A DNA stretch of 13,129 bases from an uncultured Campylobacter sp. (GCA_905373295.1 CAJPSJ010000022.1:1-13129); one strand, 5' to 3'. Positions 1 to 7,470 are shown, counted from the stretch's first letter. Translations and numbers: made by a program. The notes: a model not told the origin generated them from the sequence alone.

Positions 1-872
1 AAATTTCAAAGCCACAGGAAAAATTTAAAAAATATACTGACAATCCCAACGATTATATGGATGTTACTTTTGATTTCGAAATAGATGATAAACTTCCGTC
101 CGCGCCTGAAATCGCTAAAGAAACAAAGCAAGGCGAGTTTGAAAATAAGAATGTTAAGGATGTGCCGGAGGATAAAATTAAGACTACGGCGCAAGTAGTT
201 CCGCCACCTCCGGTGCAGGCAAAGCCGAAAGAGCCCGAAAAGCCGAAGGAAGAGCCGAAGCCGGAACCTAAAAAGGACGAGCCTAAAGCTGAGCCCAAAA
301 AAGAGGAGCCAGAGCCTAAGTTGGAAGATAAACCTTCCGAAAAAGTAGTAGAGAAAAAAGAGGAAGCTAAGCCGGAGCCGAAAAAAGAGGAAAAACCGAG
401 CTTGAGCGATCTTTTTTCGGATACGACTAAGGACAATAAGAAGCTTGAGGAGAGCGCTAAAGCTAGCGACGCCGTTCAGAGTAACAAAAAGTCCGATAAA
501 GAAACCGCCACCTCTAGTGCTAAGGATAAAGCAGCATCTAAAAATGCTGTCGTCAAATCCGATAAGCTTGGCGGCAGGACGCAAAGGACGGGTGAGTATA
601 ACGCCTATTACGGCGCTATCGAGAAAAGGCTTCAAGTTCTATGGAGTAGATATGTGGCGACCGCGAAGGACGACGCAAAGATTAAAATAGTCTTTAGTGC
701 AGATGGGCGAGTGACGGATTATACTATTATAGAGCTGGGGCGAGAGACGGAATTTAACCAGAAGTTGCGAGATTTTTTGGATAATCTATCGACTCAGACT
801 TTCCCGAAGTCTCCCGACGGAGCGTCGCACGAGATTGATACTAGAATGTCCGATGTGATGAAGACAAATTAG
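1..872 (+). CDS. tolA: TolA/TonB-like energy-transducing envelope protein, 5'-partial
   Basis: The frame is open to the left edge: complete codons run from position 3 and the methionine at 57 is internal, so the true start and the expected N-terminal membrane anchor lie outside the window. After a short N-terminal part comes a long Pro/Lys/Glu-rich linker (about 200-430, PEPKKEEP-type repeats), then a Lys/Ser/Ala-rich stretch. A folded C-terminal domain of about 93 residues follows from about 591, with LQVLWSRY, GRVTDYTIIELGRETEF and FPKSPDG. This is the layout of TolA: inner-membrane anchor, periplasm-spanning stalk, and a C-terminal domain that contacts TolB and Pal and is driven by TolQR (ExbBD-like) proton-motive force. 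The neighbours tolB, pal and cpoB favour TolA over a TonB for iron uptake. The tolQ/tolR partners should lie just upstream. The domain is copied in the next gene. Confidence 0.9.
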   Translation, partial: ISKPQEKFKKYTDNPNDYMDVTFDFEIDDKLPSAPEIAKETKQGEFENKNVKDVPEDKIKTTAQVVPPPPVQAKPKEPEKPKEEPKPEPKKDEPKAEPKKEEPEPKLEDKPSEKVVEKKEEAKPEPKKEEKPSLSDLFSDTTKDNKKLEESAKASDAVQSNKKSDKETATSSAKDKAASKNAVVKSDKLGGRTQRTGEYNAYYGAIEKRLQVLWSRYVATAKDDAKIKIVFSADGRVTDYTIIELGRETEFNQKLRDFLDNLSTQTFPKSPDGASHEIDTRMSDVMKTN

Positions 873-890
873 AATTTTGCAAGGAAAAAA

Positions 891-1286
891 GTGAAGAGAC
901 TTTTTTGTATTTTTGCGTTTTGCTGTATGCTTTTTGCGGCGGATTCGGAACAGAATTTTATTTATGAAAGAAATTCCGTTTCGCAAGAATCTGGTAAAAT
1001 TCAAATTTCAAAGGAGCTAGATGCTTATTTTTCGCAGATGGCGTCGAAATTGCAAGCTCTATGGACGAAGTATCAAGCAGGTATTTCCGATGAGGCTAGA
1101 GTCCGCATAGAATTTAGCAACAATGGACGAGTTTTAAATTATCAAATTTTAGAGCTTGGGCGTAGCACAGAATTTACCCAAAAGCTAAGAAAATTTTTAG
1201 ATGAGCTTCCTAAGCGAAGCTTTCCAAAATCACCGGATAATAAATCTCACACATTTGAAATGGTATTATCCGACGTAGCAAATTAA
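891..1286 (+). CDS. Small secreted paralogue of the TolA C-terminal domain
   Basis: This 131-residue protein starts at GTG, preceded by AAGGAA at good spacing, 18 bp after tolA. Residues 1-16 form a signal peptide (MKRLFCIFAFCCMLFA, then AD). Residues 43-131 align without gaps, until the last few residues, to the C-terminal domain of the preceding TolA; about half the positions are identical, including GRV, ELGR, TEF, QKLR, FLD and FPKSPD. There is no Pro/Lys stalk and no retained membrane anchor, so it should be a free periplasmic TolA-III-like domain. Its signal peptide closely resembles that of TolB (KKLLLILAFCSSIFAAD), and the spacers before both genes are alike, which suggests origin by tandem duplication across the tolA-tolB junction. 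A role in binding TolB or Pal, or in modulating TolA, is inference only. There is no sign of decay. Confidence 0.85.
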   Translation: MKRLFCIFAFCCMLFAADSEQNFIYERNSVSQESGKIQISKELDAYFSQMASKLQALWTKYQAGISDEARVRIEFSNNGRVLNYQILELGRSTEFTQKLRKFLDELPKRSFPKSPDNKSHTFEMVLSDVAN

Positions 1287-1301
1287 ATTTAAGGAGAAAA
1301 G

Positions 1302-2549
1302 ATGAAGAAACTACTTTTGATTCTTGCATTTTGTAGTAGCATTTTCGCGGCAGATGCGACTATGTCTATCGTAAACGAAGGGGTAAATCTCCCTAAGATC
1401 GTCGTTCAAGATGCATCAAATCTTGCAAATTCAGAATTTGGCAACAAATTCTTTAAACTTATGGTGGGCGATCTAAAGGTTGGCGCGACTTTTGAAGTCA
1501 GCGACGAGTATCTACAAAGCAGCTATGATGCGGGCGCTTCCGACAATCTAGGCTCTAGCGGTGCCGCTCTTATCGTGCGTTACGCAGTAAGTGATAAAAG
1601 CTCGCCGATGAGCCTAAAAGCCAAAGTGCTTGAGGCAAACAGCGGCAGGGTGATGTACGAGAAGAGCTTTACGCTTTCAAATGCCGAGAAATATCCATTT
1701 TTAGCCCATATGGCGGTATCTGAGATCGTCAAGCAGTTAGGCTATTCAAATGTCGATTGGATGAAGGAGATGATTTTGCTCTCTCGCTACACTTCGACGC
1801 GTGAGAGCGAGATCATGGTGGCTGACTATACGCTTACCTACCAGCAGGTGGTGCTTCGCGGCGGATTAAATATCTTCCCTAAATGGGCAAGCGCGGCGCA
1901 GAACGAATTTTATTATACCTATTACGTCAATAAAAATACGCCTGCTATCTATAAATTTAATCTATCCAACGGTAGCAAAAGTAAAATTTTTACCGGTCAT
2001 GGCATGACGATAGCTTCAGATGTAAGCGCCGACGGCAGAAAGCTTTTAATCACCAATGCGCCTAAAGATCAACCTGATATTTATTTGTATGATATAGCCT
2101 CGGGCAGCGCTAAGCAAATTACTGATTATGCTGGCATTGATGTAAATGGAAATTTTATCGACGGCGATTCGCGCGTGGCTTTTGTGAGCGATCGTTTAGG
2201 TTATCCAAACGTATTTGCCACTAGCATAAATGGCGGCAACGTTCAGCAGCTCGTGTATCACGGCAAAAACAATAACTCCATCAGCACAAATGGCAATTAC
2301 GTTACTTACTCTAGCCGCGACGGCGGGGGCGGATTTAATATATATTTAATCTCTACTCAAACCGATATGATTCGCCAGTTAACGGCTAGCGGCAAAAATA
2401 TGTTTCCTAGATTTTCTAGCGATGGCGGCAGCATTATGTTTATCAAGCAAGACGGCGGCGGAAGCTCGGTAGGTATTATCAGAGTTAACGAGAATAAAAG
2501 TTTCCAATTTCCGTTAAGAGTGGGTAAAATTCAATCGGTTGATTGGTAA
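1302..2549 (+). CDS. tolB: Tol-Pal system periplasmic protein TolB
   Basis: This 415-residue protein starts at ATG after a strong AAGGAG (1291-1296), 15 bp after the preceding gene. A signal peptide (about residues 1-17, ending IFAAD) is followed by an N-terminal alpha/beta domain to about residue 165. A WD40-like beta-propeller of repeated strand motifs comes next, for example SADGRKLLITN, DIYLYD, FVSDRLGYPNVFA and FPRFSSDGGSIMFIK. Length and layout match TolB, which links the TolA C-terminal domain to the Pal lipoprotein and peptidoglycan during outer-membrane constriction at division. The position between tolA and pal is the classical order. The propeller blades carry several Gly-rich insertions (GGGG). 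No damage is seen. Confidence 0.95.
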   Translation: MKKLLLILAFCSSIFAADATMSIVNEGVNLPKIVVQDASNLANSEFGNKFFKLMVGDLKVGATFEVSDEYLQSSYDAGASDNLGSSGAALIVRYAVSDKSSPMSLKAKVLEANSGRVMYEKSFTLSNAEKYPFLAHMAVSEIVKQLGYSNVDWMKEMILLSRYTSTRESEIMVADYTLTYQQVVLRGGLNIFPKWASAAQNEFYYTYYVNKNTPAIYKFNLSNGSKSKIFTGHGMTIASDVSADGRKLLITNAPKDQPDIYLYDIASGSAKQITDYAGIDVNGNFIDGDSRVAFVSDRLGYPNVFATSINGGNVQQLVYHGKNNNSISTNGNYVTYSSRDGGGGFNIYLISTQTDMIRQLTASGKNMFPRFSSDGGSIMFIKQDGGGSSVGIIRVNENKSFQFPLRVGKIQSVDW

Positions 2550-2566
2550 AATATTAAAAAATCTCG

Positions 2567-2575
2567 TGATATAAT
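2567..2575 (+). promoter_or_regulatory. Extended -10 promoter for pal
   Basis: TG-A-TATAAT is a perfect extended -10 element, with TG at 2567-2568 and TATAAT at 2570-2575, in the 55-bp gap between tolB and pal. Campylobacter sigma-70 promoters typically rely on the -10, often with an upstream TG, and lack a clear -35; the sequence just upstream is A/T-rich (TAAAATATTAAAAAATC). Transcription would start near 2582, leaving a short leader with AAAGGA before the pal ATG. This would let the abundant Pal lipoprotein be made in excess of TolA and TolB. Confidence 0.65.
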
Positions 2576-2604
2576 GACTTCAATTTTTTTTGAAAGGATA
2601 GAAA

Positions 2605-3078
2605 ATGAAACATTTAGTTTTATCTTCGATAGCAGTTGCTGCTCTATTATTGAGCGGTTGTTCTAAAAAGACCCCAGAGGCCGATACTACAAGCACAAGT
2701 GACGCAGATAGACTAGCTGCTTTGGCATCTCAGATCCAAAGTGAAGTTGGCACTGTTTATTTCGACTTTGATAAATTTAATATTAGAGCCGATCAGCAAG
2801 GCACAATCAATAATAACGCAGCTCTATTCAATCAGGCAGGCGCAGAGTCTCTAACTGTTAAAGTTGAGGGTAACTGCGATGAGTGGGGTTCTGATGAGTA
2901 CAACTATGCTCTTGGTCTAAAGAGAGCTACTGCAGCTAAAGATGCATTGGTTGCTCAAGGCGTAAATGAGAGCAGAATTTCCGTAGTAAGCTACGGCGAG
3001 AGCAATATGGCTTGCACAGAGCATTCTAAAGAGTGCGACGCTCAAAACAGACGCGACGAATTCAAAGTTGGATTCTAA
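2605..3078 (+). CDS. pal: Peptidoglycan-associated lipoprotein Pal (Omp18-like)
   Basis: This 157-residue protein has a lipoprotein signal ending LLLSGC, so Cys19 is the lipidation site. A short Ser/Thr/Asp-rich tether follows, then an OmpA-like peptidoglycan-binding domain from about residue 49: VYFDFDKFNI (51-60), GNCDEWGSDEYNYALGLKRA and a C-terminal NRRDEFKVGF. The pattern D-E-x-G-x-x-E-Y-N-x-x-L-G-x-x-R-A is the diagnostic Pal motif that binds meso-diaminopimelate. Asn-Cys replaces the His-Ala of the E. coli motif (GNCDEWG rather than GHADERG); I recall the same variant in C. jejuni Omp18. Three cysteines besides the lipidated one (91, 137, 144) could form a disulfide. AAAGGA precedes the ATG. 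It anchors the outer membrane to peptidoglycan and partners TolB. Confidence 0.95.
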   Translation: MKHLVLSSIAVAALLLSGCSKKTPEADTTSTSDADRLAALASQIQSEVGTVYFDFDKFNIRADQQGTINNNAALFNQAGAESLTVKVEGNCDEWGSDEYNYALGLKRATAAKDALVAQGVNESRISVVSYGESNMACTEHSKECDAQNRRDEFKVGF

Positions 3079-3079
3079 T

Positions 3080-3898
3080 TTGAAATTTAAAAATTTCACG
3101 GTGGCGGCTCTTTTGGGAGTCGCCACTTTTTTAAATGCAGAAACTTCCGCATTTGATGCTGGCAATATTGATTCGGGCAGCTCTTACGGGCTAACCGAAA
3201 ACGAACAAGTATTACGCGATAACCGCAAACGTATAAGCGAGATGCAAACTAGTGTAGATAATACACGCGAGAGTGTCGAAGGTTTGCGAAGCGTCCTTGA
3301 AGGAACAAATTCTAAAATTTCGAACCTGGAAAACAGGGTGGCGGATCTAGAAATTCGTACTACGGGCAAAAGCCAAGGCAACAGCGAGCTAGATCAGATG
3401 AAACGAGATATCGCAACTATAAAAGCCCAAATCGCTGAAATCAATAAAAAATTAGGTAGCGGCAGCAGCGTAAAAAAAAACGCTGAATTAGACGCAGGTG
3501 CTGCTTCAACCCCCGCTAGTACAAAATCAGACTCCGATTTTAAATTAAAAGATCAAGCATCAGTATTGAAAGAGGCTGACGCTTTATATGCCAAAAAAGA
3601 CTATTCCAGCGCAAAAGAGCGCTACAATTATTTAGTATCTAAAAATTACAAGCCGGCAAAGGCAAACTATATGCTGGGCGAAATTTCATATTTCTCCGGC
3701 TCATACGCAGAAGCGATAAACTATTATAAAAAGAGCATTTCGCACAACGAGAGCCAAGACTACACCCCAAAGCTCCTCTATCACACCGCGATCAGCTTCG
3801 ATAAGATCGGTGATAAAGACAGCGCAAATAAATTCTACAAAGCGCTAAAGGCTTCATACCCGGACTCCAAAGAAGCTAAAGCCGCGCCCACTAGATAA
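3080..3898 (+). CDS. cpoB: Cell division coordinator CpoB (YbgF) with coiled coil and TPRs
   Basis: This is a periplasmic Tol-Pal accessory protein. The frame is open from a TTG at 3068 that overlaps the end of pal by 11 bp. I prefer the TTG at 3080, because it gives a normal signal peptide (KFKNFTVAALLGVATFLNA, then ETS) and has a GGA about 7 bases upstream; with it the protein is 272 residues. A coiled coil follows (about residues 40-125, with heptad-like runs such as ISEMQTSVDNTRESVEGLRSV), then a low-complexity Ser/Ala/Thr linker. The C-terminal domain has TPR motifs (ADALYAKKDYSSAKERYNYL, LGEISYFSGSYAEAINYYKK, and a third unit to the end). This is the YbgF/CpoB layout; in E. coli the protein binds TolA and coordinates outer-membrane constriction with septal peptidoglycan synthesis. 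A non-ATG start directly after pal suggests translational coupling. Confidence 0.88.
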   Translation: MKFKNFTVAALLGVATFLNAETSAFDAGNIDSGSSYGLTENEQVLRDNRKRISEMQTSVDNTRESVEGLRSVLEGTNSKISNLENRVADLEIRTTGKSQGNSELDQMKRDIATIKAQIAEINKKLGSGSSVKKNAELDAGAASTPASTKSDSDFKLKDQASVLKEADALYAKKDYSSAKERYNYLVSKNYKPAKANYMLGEISYFSGSYAEAINYYKKSISHNESQDYTPKLLYHTAISFDKIGDKDSANKFYKALKASYPDSKEAKAAPTR

Positions 3899-3948
3899 CC
3901 TAAATTTAAATACAAACTCAAAAATAAAATTCTAAACAGGAGAAAACT

Positions 3949-4557
3949 ATGGCTAACAACCGAGTTATAAAGATGCATTATGAGCTAAAAGACGGTAAAA
4001 CCGGCGAAATTTTAGAGTCAAATTTAAACTCCGATCCGATCGCCTTTCTTAGCGGCAAAGATCAAATAATCCAAAAGCTGGAAGATGAAATTTTAAATCT
4101 ACAAGCGGGCGAGAGCAAAACGGTTCTAATAAGCCCGAGCGACGGGGTCGGCGAGTATAAGCAGGACGCCGTGCAGATCCTGCCTAAAGAGCAGTTTGCG
4201 GGTATCGACCTGGTCGTTGGTATGGAGCTTTTCGGCCAGGCAGAGGACGGCGCGACTACCCGCGTGAGCGTCAAGGCTATCGGCGAGCAGGATGTCACTA
4301 TCGACTTTAACCACCCGTTTGCTGGCAAGGAGCTGGAATTTAATATAAAGATCGTCGAAAATCGCGAAGCGACGGCAGATGAAATTCTTACCGGCCAGCC
4401 GGAGGGTGCTCACAGCTGCGGCTGCGGACACAACCATCATCACGAGGGGCACGAGTGTTGCGGAGGTCATGGGCATGCAGACGGTCATGAATGCTGCGGA
4501 GGTCACGATCACGAAAAAGATCACGAGTGCTGCGGCGGGCACCACCACGAGCATTAG
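3949..4557 (+). CDS. slyD: FKBP-type peptidyl-prolyl isomerase, SlyD family, with His/Cys tail
   Basis: This 202-residue protein starts at ATG after AGGAG. Residues 1-140 are a SlyD-type FKBP with an insert-in-flap domain: an opening strand VIKMHYELKDGKTGEILES, SGKDQIIQKLEDEILNLQAGE, then DGVGEYKQDAVQILPKEQF and NHPFAGKELEFNIKI. It should catalyse proline cis-trans isomerisation and act as a cytoplasmic chaperone; no signal peptide is present. The tail from residue 155 holds 16 His and 8 Cys in 48 residues, including three HECCGGH units at a 12-residue period (168, 180, 192). This is typical of SlyD tails that bind nickel and feed hydrogenase or urease maturation; nickel as the ligand here is inference. 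A gap of 50 bp separates it from cpoB, so it is probably in the same transcription unit. Confidence 0.92.
   Translation: MANNRVIKMHYELKDGKTGEILESNLNSDPIAFLSGKDQIIQKLEDEILNLQAGESKTVLISPSDGVGEYKQDAVQILPKEQFAGIDLVVGMELFGQAEDGATTRVSVKAIGEQDVTIDFNHPFAGKELEFNIKIVENREATADEILTGQPEGAHSCGCGHNHHHEGHECCGGHGHADGHECCGGHDHEKDHECCGGHHHEH
4450..4555 (+). repeat. Three tandem 36-bp units encoding HECCGGH metal-binding repeats
   Basis: Within the 3' end of the SlyD-type gene, the coding sequence repeats about three times at a 36-bp period, each unit encoding H-E-C-C-G-G-H plus a variable H-x-H spacer. The units have diverged at silent positions (for example GAGTGTTGCGGAGG versus GAATGCTGCGGAGG), so this is an old expansion kept by selection on the protein rather than a fresh slippage product. 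Copy number could vary between strains. Confidence 0.75.
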
Positions 4558-4566
4558 GATTTTTTT

Positions 4567-5511
4567 ATGAAATTTGCTTTTATCTTCCCCGGACAGGGCT
4601 GCCAAAGCGTAGGCATGGGCAGGGAGTTTTATGAGAACTCCGATCCTGCGCGCGCGCTTTTGGATGAGGCTTCAAGTTTTACCGGTATCGATTTTAAAAA
4701 TTTACTGTTTGAGCCTAACGACAAACTTGACGTTTCGGAATTTACGCAGCCTGCGATTGCATTAAATTCCATGATGGCGCTTGCGGCGCTGCAAGAAAAG
4801 CTGGATCAAGAAAAGCTTAACATCGCTCCGCAGTTTTTGCTCGGACATTCGCTGGGCGAGTTTAGCGCACTAAGCGCTGCGGGAGGTATAGAGCCGAAGC
4901 AGATGTTAAAGCTAGTAAATATTCGCGGCAGGCTCATGCAGAGCGCCTGCGAGGGCAAATGCGCCGGAATGATGGTGATCTTGGCTCTTGCCGACGAGGC
5001 GGTCGAGAAAATTTGCGCGAATGCGAGAAGCGCCGGTAAGCAGGTGTGGGCGGCGAATTATAACTGCGACGGGCAGATCGTAGTCGCTGGCAAAAAAGAT
5101 GATCTCGCAGCACTCGAGGGCGAGTTTAAGGCTGCGGGTGCAAAGCGCGCGATGCTACTTAATATGAGCGTCGCGAGCCACTGCCCGATGCTACAAAGCG
5201 CCAGCAACGAGCTTTTGGAATTTTTGCGCCCCGCGCTAAAAGAGAGCTTTGCCCCCGTCATCGCTAACGCCACGGCGCGCGCATATAGGACGAAATCCGA
5301 AGCGCTAGAGCTGCTTAAAGCCCAGCTTATCAGCCCCGTGCTTTACAAGCAAAGCATCAAAAATTATGAGGGCGAGGCAGACTGCTTCGTCGAATTTGGC
5401 GCGGCGGTTTTAAAAGGTATAAACAAAAAGATCACGCAGAAGCCGACCTTCAGTATCACGGATCTTGCGAGCTTAGACGAGTTTGTAAAATTTGCAAAGG
5501 AGAATGGATGA
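4567..5511 (+). CDS. fabD: Malonyl-CoA:ACP transacylase FabD
   Basis: This 314-residue protein transfers malonyl from CoA to acyl carrier protein, the entry step of type II fatty-acid elongation in the cytoplasm. It shows FPGQGCQ (residues 7-13, with the oxyanion Gln10), the nucleophile elbow GHSLGEFSAL (Ser95), IRGRLMQ (Arg120, which binds the malonyl carboxylate) and SVASHCPML (catalytic His205). Length matches the family (about 305-315). The ATG lies 10 bp after the SlyD-type gene, with AGGA overlapping the end of that gene. The stop overlaps the start of mtnN by the ATGA at 5508-5511. The fabD-mtnN pairing follows the gene order I recall from C. jejuni. Confidence 0.96.
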   Translation: MKFAFIFPGQGCQSVGMGREFYENSDPARALLDEASSFTGIDFKNLLFEPNDKLDVSEFTQPAIALNSMMALAALQEKLDQEKLNIAPQFLLGHSLGEFSALSAAGGIEPKQMLKLVNIRGRLMQSACEGKCAGMMVILALADEAVEKICANARSAGKQVWAANYNCDGQIVVAGKKDDLAALEGEFKAAGAKRAMLLNMSVASHCPMLQSASNELLEFLRPALKESFAPVIANATARAYRTKSEALELLKAQLISPVLYKQSIKNYEGEADCFVEFGAAVLKGINKKITQKPTFSITDLASLDEFVKFAKENG

Positions 5512-6206
5512 AAGTTGCAATCTTAGGCGCCATGCCCGAAGAGATCGAGCCGCTGCTATCTGCGCTGCGCGAGCGGGGCGTGAGCGTGGAGGCTGTGGAG
5601 CACGCGAATAATAAATTCTACGCCGCTAAGCTTAACGGCCACGATCTCGTGATCGCATATTCGAAGATCGGCAAGGTAAATTCCGCCCTGACCGCTACGG
5701 TTATGATCGAAAGATTCGGCGCGCGCGCGCTCATTTTTACGGGCGTCGCGGGGGCTTTGAAGCGTGGCATTAAGATCGGCGAAATTTTATACGCCACCTC
5801 GCTCGTGCAGCACGATCTGGACATCACGGCGTTTGGGCATCCGCACGGATTCGTGCCGGGAAGTAAAATTTCGGTTCAAACCGACGCGAAGCTAAACTCT
5901 ATCGCGCAAAGCGTCGCCGAGCAGCTAGGCATCACGCTAAAATCGGGCATCATCGCTAGCGGCGATCAGTTCGTGGGCGATGAGGAGCGCAAGAGCTGGA
6001 TCGAGCGGACGTTTGACGCGAGCGCGGTCGAGATGGAGGGGGCGAGCGTGGCACAGGTGTGCGACGCGCTGGGCGTGCCGTTTTGCGTGCTGCGCGCGAT
6101 AAGCGACGAGGCGGGACACAAAGCCGAATTCGATTTTGACGAGTTTATGGTAAAAAGCGCGCAAACGAGCGCAAATTTCGTCCTAAAAATGATCGAAAGG
6201 TTATGA
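5508..6206 (+). CDS. mtnN: MTA/SAH nucleosidase, probably also aminodeoxyfutalosine nucleosidase
   Basis: This 232-residue protein is of the MtnN/Pfs family. The key residues are present: Glu12 in GAMPEEIEPL, the VEMEGASVAQV segment (Glu175, Met176, Glu177) and catalytic Asp200 in RAISDEAG. It cleaves 5'-methylthioadenosine and S-adenosylhomocysteine to adenine plus the thioribosyl product, serving methyl-cycle recycling and supplying the substrate of LuxS where that enzyme is present. In Campylobacter and Helicobacter this enzyme is also known to cleave 6-amino-6-deoxyfutalosine in the futalosine route to menaquinone; that this copy does so is inferred from taxonomy. AAGGAG (5497-5502) lies inside the end of fabD, and start and stop overlap (ATGA), as they do again with ttcA downstream, so translation is coupled. 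Confidence 0.95.
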   Translation: MKVAILGAMPEEIEPLLSALRERGVSVEAVEHANNKFYAAKLNGHDLVIAYSKIGKVNSALTATVMIERFGARALIFTGVAGALKRGIKIGEILYATSLVQHDLDITAFGHPHGFVPGSKISVQTDAKLNSIAQSVAEQLGITLKSGIIASGDQFVGDEERKSWIERTFDASAVEMEGASVAQVCDALGVPFCVLRAISDEAGHKAEFDFDEFMVKSAQTSANFVLKMIERL

Positions 6207-6952
6207 TAAACCTCTCCAAAAAACTACTTCGTCGCGTCGGACAAACCAACGCCAAATACAAGATGTTCGAGCGCGGCGATAAAATTTTACTAGCTCTTAG
6301 CGGCGGCAAGGACAGCATGAGCTTGGCGCACGTGCTGAAGCACTTCCAAAGCGTAAGCCCGCTTAGCTGGGAGTTTCGAGCCGTTACCGTCACCTACGGC
6401 ATCGGCGAGGATCTGCGCGAGATAAGCGCCCATTTTAAAGAGCACGAGATCCCCTACGAGATAATCGATACTAAAATTTTTGAATTCGGCAAGGAAAAGA
6501 TCCGCGCGAACACCACGTTTTGCAGCTTTTGCTCGCGTATGAGGCGCGGATACATCTACTCCTACGCGCTCGAACACGGCTTTAATAAGATCGCCATCGC
6601 CCACCACCTCGACGACGCCGCGGAGAGCTTTTTTATGAATTTTACCTTCAACGGCGCGCTGCGCACCCTCGCTCCGCGCTACGTCGCCGAAAACGGACTT
6701 GTGATCATCCGTCCGTTCATTCTCACGCGCGAGCGCCAAATCGCCGCCTGCGCCAGAGATAACGAGCTTCCGATCATGCGCGAGGAGGAGGTTTGCCCCG
6801 CGAGGCAATACGGCGGCAAGGAGCCCACTGCGCGCGCCGCTACGAAGGAGCTTTTGGCGCAGTACGAAAAGACCCATCCGAGGTTTTTTATCAGCCTGCA
6901 AGCCGCCTTTGCCAACATCCACGAAGAGACTTTTTTCGAGCCTAAATTTTAA
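6203..6952 (+). CDS. ttcA: TtcA-family tRNA 2-thiolation protein
   Basis: This 249-residue ATP-pyrophosphatase of the PP-loop superfamily has the P-loop motif ALSGGKDSMSLAHVL (SGGKDS at residues 33-38). It also has Cys107-x-x-Cys110 (TTFCSFCSRMRRG), the motif AHHLDDAAESFFMN, and Cys198 in EEEVCPA. The CxxC pair plus the distal Cys is the TtcA pattern that holds a [4Fe-4S] cluster for 2-thiolation of cytidine 32 in certain tRNAs. The CxxC separates it from TilS, which lacks it, although other CxxC-type PP-loop enzymes of related substrate cannot be fully excluded. The start overlaps the mtnN stop as ATGA (6203-6206), with AAAGG upstream. The stop codon lies inside an AAATTTTAAAATTT palindrome (6944-6957), and this gene ends the long + strand run. 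Confidence 0.88.
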   Translation: MINLSKKLLRRVGQTNAKYKMFERGDKILLALSGGKDSMSLAHVLKHFQSVSPLSWEFRAVTVTYGIGEDLREISAHFKEHEIPYEIIDTKIFEFGKEKIRANTTFCSFCSRMRRGYIYSYALEHGFNKIAIAHHLDDAAESFFMNFTFNGALRTLAPRYVAENGLVIIRPFILTRERQIAACARDNELPIMREEEVCPARQYGGKEPTARAATKELLAQYEKTHPRFFISLQAAFANIHEETFFEPKF

Positions 6953-7039
6953 AATTTTAAGCGGTTTGCGCCCCCCCTGCCAAACGAATTCAAAGCGCGC
7001 ATTTCTTGCGATAACATGAATTTCGTACATCTAGTTCGA

Positions 7040-7330
7040 TTTTTTGGCCTGAATGAGCCTGACGCACGCAGAGCAGTCATCCTCTCCTGTGCTCAAACGA
7101 GCCGCGAACCGCAGCGCGAGCAGTTGGATCACTGTGTCTAAATTGCGGTGCGGGCGATTGCGCTCTTGAGTATGAGTTGTGCACGAGCCGCAGCGAACAG
7201 TTGCCCCCGCGTCCGACTGCGCGCTAGAGTGGTGTACTTCTGCGTCCGAAGCTGTGCACGCAAGTGATTGCACTCCTACATTAAGTCGTGCGTATGAGCG
7301 ACTGTGCCCTCTGCGCCCGAGAAGCTACGA
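7040..7330. repeat. Degenerate GC-rich repeats, roughly 110-bp spacing
   Basis: Similar segments recur. CGATTGCGCTCTTG at 7154-7167 resembles TGATTGCACTCCTA at 7265-7278, and each is followed by a TGTGC/CGTGC word, GAGC and an AGTTGC or CTGTGC segment, then GCGTCCGA or GCGCCCGA. An earlier segment (about 7070-7140) shares the pattern ACGAGCCGC then GCGAGCAGTTG with ACGAGCCGC at 7183-7191 and GCGAACAGTTG at 7193-7203. The match is by eye, with several gaps, so unit length and copy number are uncertain. Confidence 0.35.
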
Positions 7331-7470
7331 GATATAGTAGGTTGTGCGTTGCTGTATCTGTTTTTGCGAAACAGCCGCGGCTACTTTCAGTGCCGTGCTT
7401 TCATCCTACTCGGGCGCTGCTCAAGCGAGCTTAACGGGTGAGCGTTATGGGCTTGCAAAGCTTGCGCGAG

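Noticed and set aside
6..635. Long minus-strand frame (209 codons) opposite tolA
   Set aside because: It is the complement of the Pro/Lys/Glu-rich TolA linker and reads as low-complexity Phe/Leu/Arg; no ribosome binding site.
891..1286. Small gene as a broken fragment of tolA
   Set aside because: It has its own start, ribosome binding site, intact signal peptide and a complete domain with conserved motifs, so it reads as a functional gene.
3068..3079. Upstream TTG start for cpoB overlapping pal
   Set aside because: The TTG at 3080 gives a standard signal peptide and has a GGA at proper spacing; the earlier start adds MDSN with no Shine-Dalgarno. It remains possible.
6944..6960. Terminator after ttcA formed by AAATTTTAAAATTT
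   Set aside because: The palindrome is all A/T with no loop or GC stem, and the same word recurs many times away from gene ends.
6290..7030. Minus-strand frame of 246 codons opposite ttcA
   Set aside because: Shadow of ttcA, whose catalytic motifs are intact on the + strand.
7031..7273. Minus-strand frame of 80 codons in the gene-free region
   Set aside because: No ribosome binding site, residue composition like random GC-rich DNA, and it lies on the degenerate repeats.
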